Origin: Thiotrichaceae bacterium
GTDB taxonomy: Bacteria; Pseudomonadota; Gammaproteobacteria; Thiotrichales; Thiotrichaceae
DNA: 9,661 nucleotides
Assembly: GCA_027024625.1 (NCBI GenBank)
Contig: JALVRY010000414.1
Span: forward strand, 1 to 9,661
Reading direction: 5' to 3'
Shown here: in pieces, positions 6,576-9,661 of the stretch
Numbering within the stretch: the stretch's first letter is position 1
Layout: each line of letters begins with the position of its first letter
Made by a program: the position numbers and the translations under genes
Notes under the pieces: model-generated
Seen by the model: the letters and a program-made list of their open reading frames with translations, nothing else
Told to the model about the DNA's origin: nothing
Database searches by the model: none

Positions 6576-7681
6576 TGGAAATATTCTCCAAAATTTTTCG
6601 TTGGCTAACCCAGTTAGACCTTATACTGATGTCCGCTCTCGTTTTATTAATTTTTCTTGGTACTATCACCTTATACAGTGCTAGCGGTGAAAATTACAGC
6701 ATGATGACACGTCAAGGTATTCACTTCCTTATTGCAACAATTGTCATGCTGTTGCTTTCTCAAGTAAAAAGTAAAACCATGCAATCTGCTACCATTTGGA
6801 TTTATAGTGCAGGTATCATACTTCTTGCCCTCGTTTTAGTGCAGGGACACGTAGGAATGGGGGCAAGACGCTGGTTAGATTTGGGCTTATTTCGCTTCCA
6901 ACCTTCAGAAATAATGAAGCTAGCTGTACCGATGATGGTTGCACGCTATTTTGCTGATAAACCATTACCCCCAAGTTTTAAAGATATTGCCGTTGCCCTC
7001 TTCATCGTAATGCTTCCCATTGGACTTATTATTAAACAGCCAGATTTAGGAACATCTTTACTTGTTGCCAGCGCGGGTTTATTTGTTATTTATTTTGCCG
7101 GCTTATCATGGAAATTAATTACAGCGGCTTTAGCTGCCATTGCTGTGGGTGCTCCACTGCTATTTTATTATGGAATGCATGATTACCAGCGGCAACGAGT
7201 ATTAACCCTATTCAACCCAGAAGAAAATAGATTAGGAGCTGGCTATCATATTATCCAATCTAAAATAGCCATTGGCTCTGGTGGCACTTACGGCAAAGGC
7301 TGGATGGAAGGCGACCAGTCTCGATTAGATTTTTTACCAGAACGTCATACTGATTTTATATTTTCAGTATTTGGAGAAGAATTCGGCTTATTAGGAAACA
7401 TCATTCTTCTTAGTTTATACATTTTTATTATTTGGCGAAGCTTATATCTTGCCACAAAGGGGCAAGATACTTTTTCGCGTTTACTAGGTGGGAGCTTAGC
7501 TGTAACATTTTTTGTTTATCTATTTGTAAATACAGGCATGGTAAGTGGTATATTACCCGTAGTTGGAGTACCTCTCCCTCTTGTTAGTTACGGTGGAACA
7601 TCCGTTGTTACGCTACTAGCTGCCTTCGGTATTATTATGGGGCTACGAAAACGAAAACGAGACTATTACCAGTCAAACTAA
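6575..7681 (+). CDS. mrdB: RodA, SEDS peptidoglycan glycosyltransferase
   Basis: A 368-residue polytopic membrane protein (about ten helices) of the SEDS family, which polymerises lipid II into glycan strands in the elongasome and depends on PBP2 for activity. Conserved segments: GMGARRWLDLG (94-104, Trp100 matching the essential Trp of B. subtilis RodA), FQPSEIMK (108-115), KQPDLGTS (154-161), the extracellular-loop motif LPERHTDFIF (254-263) with Asp260 at the putative catalytic position, and PVVGVPLPLVSYGGTS (328-343). The length matches E. coli RodA (370). AAGGA (6561-6565) stands nine bases before ATG and the TAATG junction with mrdA supports the start. It ends with a short basic tail (RKRKRDYYQSN). 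A 489-base gap without a clear intrinsic terminator follows. Confidence 0.96.
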   Translation: MEIFSKIFRWLTQLDLILMSALVLLIFLGTITLYSASGENYSMMTRQGIHFLIATIVMLLLSQVKSKTMQSATIWIYSAGIILLALVLVQGHVGMGARRWLDLGLFRFQPSEIMKLAVPMMVARYFADKPLPPSFKDIAVALFIVMLPIGLIIKQPDLGTSLLVASAGLFVIYFAGLSWKLITAALAAIAVGAPLLFYYGMHDYQRQRVLTLFNPEENRLGAGYHIIQSKIAIGSGGTYGKGWMEGDQSRLDFLPERHTDFIFSVFGEEFGLLGNIILLSLYIFIIWRSLYLATKGQDTFSRLLGGSLAVTFFVYLFVNTGMVSGILPVVGVPLPLVSYGGTSVVTLLAAFGIIMGLRKRKRDYYQSN

Positions 7682-7705
7682 TACTTTATACATTTGCAAT
7701 CTTTT

Positions 7706-7746
7706 AAGTATTTTATTGATCTCCCCAAAAATTAATAAAAATACTT
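7706..7746. other. AT-rich inverted repeat just after mrdB
   Basis: AAGTATTTTATT (7706-7717) pairs with AATAAAAATACTT (7734-7746) with one bulged base, leaving a 16-base loop. It begins 25 bases past the mrdB stop. The stem is almost all A-T and no T run follows, so it is at best a weak terminator or RNA 3'-end structure. Confidence 0.45.
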
Positions 7747-7911
7747 GAACAAATCAGTGTATTTAATGACTTATTACCTGAATCTGTGGCTTCCATGCAA
7801 CACAGTAAAGTCACAAATTCAGGTTATTATACTCTTGGGCTTATTCAGATTATTCATTACCTGAAATCTAAAAATTTAGCAGGGGCTTATCTGTATCAGG
7901 TTTTCATATAG
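7720..7911 (+). pseudogene. Orphan open frame, possible gene remnant
   Basis: There is no stop for 63 codons (7720 to TAG 7909-7911). The frame includes LLPESVASMQHSKVTNSGYY and then LGLIQIIHYLKSKNLAGAYL, which has a protein-like mix of residues. The only ATG is at 7795, leaving 38 residues, and it has no ribosome binding site. It could be the tail of a gene disrupted by repeats, or chance; the hairpin at 7776-7824 lies within it, which argues for non-coding structure. No family is recognised. Confidence 0.2.
7776..7824. other. Thirteen-base inverted repeat in the mrdB-mltB gap
   Basis: ACCTGAATCTGTG (7776-7788) faces CACAAATTCAGGT (7812-7824): 12 of 13 positions pair, with one C-A mismatch, around a 23-base loop. 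It could be an RNA hairpin or a palindromic repeat or element remnant. It is followed by TATTAT rather than a T run. Confidence 0.5.
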
Positions 7912-7972
7912 GATTCCCACTTTAGAGCAAACACCTATTTGAAAGTCTCTATCGCTAAATATTAATGTTTTT

Positions 7973-7992
7973 TTAGGAAACTAATTAAGTCC
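7973..7992 (+). repeat. Degenerate copy of the GGAAACTCTG-family core
   Basis: TTAGGAAACTAATTAAGTCC aligns with TTAAGGAAACTCTGATTAAG(TCC) at 4319-4341 after about three deleted bases. It lies in the mltB upstream region about 150 bases before the second shared block. Confidence 0.35.
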
Positions 7993-8038
7993 AATGAAAT
8001 TATGGGCAACTTCAGCTTCAAGATATTTATAACTCAAC

Positions 8039-8073
8039 AAAGTTTGTCTCACTCATAATCTTAGACAAACTTT
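8039..8073. promoter_or_regulatory. Perfect 11-base inverted repeat upstream of mltB
   Basis: AAAGTTTGTCT (8039-8049) and AGACAAACTTT (8063-8073) are exact reverse complements around 13 bases. The arms lie about 100 bases before the mltB start, in the expected promoter region. This could be a two-site operator for a dimeric regulator (centre-to-centre about 24 bases, slightly over two helical turns) or an RNA hairpin. The arms are not followed by a T run, though TTTAGTTTTA comes next. Confidence 0.45.
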
Positions 8074-8122
8074 AGTTTTACAATATTTATGCTGTATATT
8101 TAGACAATAGTTAATTGTAAAG

Positions 8123-8139
8123 AGATCTCTCATGCAAAG
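8123..8139 (+). repeat. Short block shared with the mrdA upstream region
   Basis: AGATCTCTCATGCAAAG differs at one position from AGATCTTTCATGCAAAG at 4512-4528, and the next six bases differ at only two further positions. It overlaps an in-frame ATG (8132) upstream of the true mltB start; that ATG is therefore better explained as repeat sequence than as a start codon. Confidence 0.4.
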
Positions 8140-8170
8140 ATCTCATAAAAGTGTAATTAGGAGATGGATC

Positions 8171-9328
8171 ATGAAAAAAGGTTTTACCACGTTAGTTTCT
8201 GCTTTCGCTGTGCTAACACTCACCGCAGGTTTGGCGGGCTGCGATACAATACCAGTATATGATCCAAGCAAAGTTAAATGGCCTAAGCGCATGCCATGGC
8301 AACAAACTCGGCAAAATGTACCTAATGCTAATTATGGTTCAACTATTCCCGAAATCAATAATACAAATCATAGCTATGGTAACACTAGCTATAACCAACG
8401 CAGCAATACATCAAGAGGTGGTGGTGATTATATGAACTACCCAGCGATGCGTCGTTTTATTGGCGAAATGAGTCAAAAGCATCGCTTTAGAACGGCATCT
8501 CTTGAACAAATTTTCTCTGGAGTAAGACGTAATGATGCTGTTTTAGGTAAAGTTAGAGCACCAGCAGAAGGAAAGGCATGGCGAGCTTATCGTCCTATCT
8601 TCTTAACGGAAGACCGTATTAATGGCGGTGTTGCATTCTGGAATCGCCACCGTTCTGCTCTTGAGGCGGCAAGCAGAAAGTATGGAGTTTCTCCTGAATA
8701 TATTGTTGCAATCATTGGTGTTGAAACTGCTTACGGGCGTACCATTGGTGATTATAACGTATTGCAAAGTTTAACTACATTAGCATTCGATTACCCTAAA
8801 CGTGGTGATTTTTACCGTAAAGAATTAGAACAATTTTTGTTATTAACACGAGAAGAACGGATTAACCCCACATCACTAAAAGGCTCTTATGCTGGTGCAA
8901 TGGGAATGCCCCAGTTTATTTCTAGCAGCTATCGTAACTTTGCTGTTGATTTTAATCGTGATGGTAAAAAAGACCTTTGGAGAGCTGATGATGCAATAGG
9001 AAGTGTTGCAAATTACTTTGCTAAACATGGCTGGATACGGGGCGGTGCTGTTGCTGTACCAGCAAGTATCTCAGGAAGAGCCTATTCAATGGCAGATACA
9101 ACCGCGAAGAAGCCTCGCTATACGATGTCACAACTCCGCAGTGCAGGTGTAAGAACACATGGTGATTTTTGGTCGAAAAAGGCAAGTCTGATTAAATTGG
9201 TGGGTACACGAGATACAGAATATTGGGTAGGAGGTGAGAACTTTTATGTAATCACTCGCTACAACCATAGCCCTAAATATGCGATGGCGGTTCACCAATT
9301 AGCTAGAGAAATTCGCCGACGTCATTAA
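8171..9328 (+). CDS. mltB: Membrane-bound lytic murein transglycosylase B (lipoprotein)
   Basis: A 385-residue precursor of an enzyme that cleaves the glycan strands of peptidoglycan, leaving 1,6-anhydro-muramic ends. The start ATG 8171 has AGGAG (8159-8163) seven bases upstream and gives a clean lipoprotein signal peptide (KK, hydrophobic core, lipobox L-A-G-Cys24); the in-frame ATG 8132 would bury this signal. Residues 45-85 form an Asn/Ser/Tyr/Gly-rich linker. The catalytic domain (about 88-385) includes GVETAYGR with catalytic Glu185, LTTLAFDYPKRGDFY (201-215), GAMGMPQFISSSY (242-254), an EF-hand-like loop DFNRDGKKD (260-268), and the ending ENFYVITRYNHSPKYAMAVHQL. Length is close to E. 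coli MltB (361). Residue +2 after the lipid-bearing cysteine is aspartate, the classic inner-membrane retention signal. Its position after mrdA-mrdB matches other Gammaproteobacteria. A strong terminator follows. Confidence 0.95.
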   Translation: MKKGFTTLVSAFAVLTLTAGLAGCDTIPVYDPSKVKWPKRMPWQQTRQNVPNANYGSTIPEINNTNHSYGNTSYNQRSNTSRGGGDYMNYPAMRRFIGEMSQKHRFRTASLEQIFSGVRRNDAVLGKVRAPAEGKAWRAYRPIFLTEDRINGGVAFWNRHRSALEAASRKYGVSPEYIVAIIGVETAYGRTIGDYNVLQSLTTLAFDYPKRGDFYRKELEQFLLLTREERINPTSLKGSYAGAMGMPQFISSSYRNFAVDFNRDGKKDLWRADDAIGSVANYFAKHGWIRGGAVAVPASISGRAYSMADTTAKKPRYTMSQLRSAGVRTHGDFWSKKASLIKLVGTRDTEYWVGGENFYVITRYNHSPKYAMAVHQLAREIRRRH

Positions 9329-9386
9329 TTGGATACCTTTATCGACTGATACTCGCACCGTATCTTAATCATAGGTAAAGCAAAGT

Positions 9387-9415
9387 AAAGGCACACTAGT
9401 GCCTTTCTTTGTTTT
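9387..9415 (+). terminator. Intrinsic terminator after mltB
   Basis: AAAGGCAC (9387-9394), loop ACTA, GTGCCTTT (9399-9406), then CTTTGTTTT. The stem can extend to CAAAG/CTTTG with one bulge. It lies about 60 bases past the mltB stop and is the only good intrinsic terminator in the window. Because the stem is nearly symmetric and preceded by A-rich sequence, it could also work for a gene on the opposite strand. Confidence 0.85.
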
Positions 9416-9513
9416 AGGACGATGTAAATAATTCTTAGCTACATAGACTATAAAAACAAGACAAAATCATACCGTTGGATGAGTCAGCAAATAAAATGAA
9501 ATAACAATGGCTA

Positions 9514-9661
9514 CTAGGAGCTTGTCTGAGAACTAGAACCGTAGCGAAAATCACAGAAATATCATAAGGTGGACTTATTGAGTGAGGCAAATAGTTGTTC
9601 TATTTAACGAGTTCAATAATTTCAGATTATGATGTTTATGGGGTTTGCAGTAGGTTATTAG
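9514..9661 (+). mobile_element. MITE-like element (copy 2), truncated by the window end
   Basis: It starts with CTAGGAGCTTGTCTGAGAA (9514-9532). Compared with the reverse complement of copy 1, the blocks CGTAGCGA (offset 26), a 28-base central block (9584-9611, 25 of 28 identical, offset 70) and GCAGTAGG (9647-9654) occur at identical distances. If it has the same length, 167 bases, about 19 bases remain beyond the window, ending near 9680. It is oriented opposite to copy 1. No coding capacity was seen; the stretch between the terminator and 9513 contains nothing recognisable. Confidence 0.8.

Larger units (their letters stand above)
7682..8170. other. Long gap between mrdB and mltB
   Basis: This 489-base, AT-rich stretch holds no confident gene. 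It contains three inverted repeats (7706-7746, 7776-7824, 8039-8073), an orphan open frame (7720-7911), a copy of the GGAAACTCTG-family core (7973-7992) and a block shared with the mrdA upstream region (8123-8139). The mltB ribosome binding site ends it. No convincing -35/-10 pair was found; TTTACA (8077-8082) and TATATT (8095-8100) are present but only 12 bases apart. The short spacing and lack of a strong terminator leave open whether mltB has its own promoter. Confidence 0.6.

Noticed and set aside
6487..6684. Plus-strand 65-codon frame across the mrdA-mrdB junction
   Set aside because: It overlaps two well-supported genes in another frame and its residues are an off-frame reading of the lysine-rich tail and RodA start.
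8132..8170. Upstream ATG for mltB adding 13 residues
   Set aside because: It has no ribosome binding site, it would place charged residues ahead of the lipoprotein signal, and it lies in a repeated block. ATG 8171 has AGGAG at good spacing.
9336..9380. Short GATAC/GTATC hairpin after mltB
   Set aside because: The stem is only five base pairs and has no T run; the strong terminator just downstream explains transcript ending.

Overview
The window reads as a chromosomal segment of an AT-rich Gammaproteobacterium. The evidence is the set of closest-looking homologues (OppB/C/D/F, PBP2, RodA, MltB and a TusA-like protein all resemble enterobacterial or pseudomonad proteins) and the gene order mrdA-mrdB-mltB, which is typical of that class. 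The genus cannot be fixed from the sequence alone; a small-genome, AT-rich lineage such as the Cardiobacteriales or Ignatzschineria/Wohlfahrtiimonas group is only a guess.

Layout. A short inverted-repeat element lies at the left edge (1-74). It is followed by a minus-strand TusA-family sulfur-carrier gene (96-323). Reading divergently to the right is an oligopeptide ABC transporter operon, oppB-oppC-oppD-oppF (581-4166): two permeases and two ATPases, tightly coupled by small overlaps or gaps, with no substrate-binding protein gene in the window. A gene-poor stretch (4167-4637) holds a -10-like box, a doubtful mini-ORF, a hairpin and a degenerate repeat. Next come mrdA (PBP2) and mrdB (RodA), overlapping by one base, which form the elongasome peptidoglycan synthase pair. 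A 489-base gap (7682-8170) carries three inverted repeats and an orphan open frame. It is followed by mltB, a lipoprotein lytic transglycosylase, and a clear intrinsic terminator (9387-9415).

The cell-wall genes fit one job: RodA polymerises glycan strands, PBP2 cross-links them, and MltB cuts glycan to allow insertion or recycling. The Opp transporter would import peptides, possibly including murein peptides, but no binding protein is present to show its specificity.

The most unusual material is a family of short non-coding mobile elements (MITE-like, about 167 bp). Their ends read CTAGGAG..TGTCTGAGAA. One complete copy (499-665) sits exactly at the 5' end of oppB and appears to have separated it from its native start codon. 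A second copy (9514 to beyond the window) has the same spacing of conserved blocks. A lone end (4143-4161) forms the last codons of an oppF that lacks the usual C-terminal domain. The two ends of the opp operon therefore both seem to have been remodelled by the same repeat family. A second, more degenerate repeat family (core GGAAACTCTGATTAAGTC) recurs in the intergenic regions. No phage genes, CRISPR arrays, tRNA or rRNA genes, or intact transposase were found.
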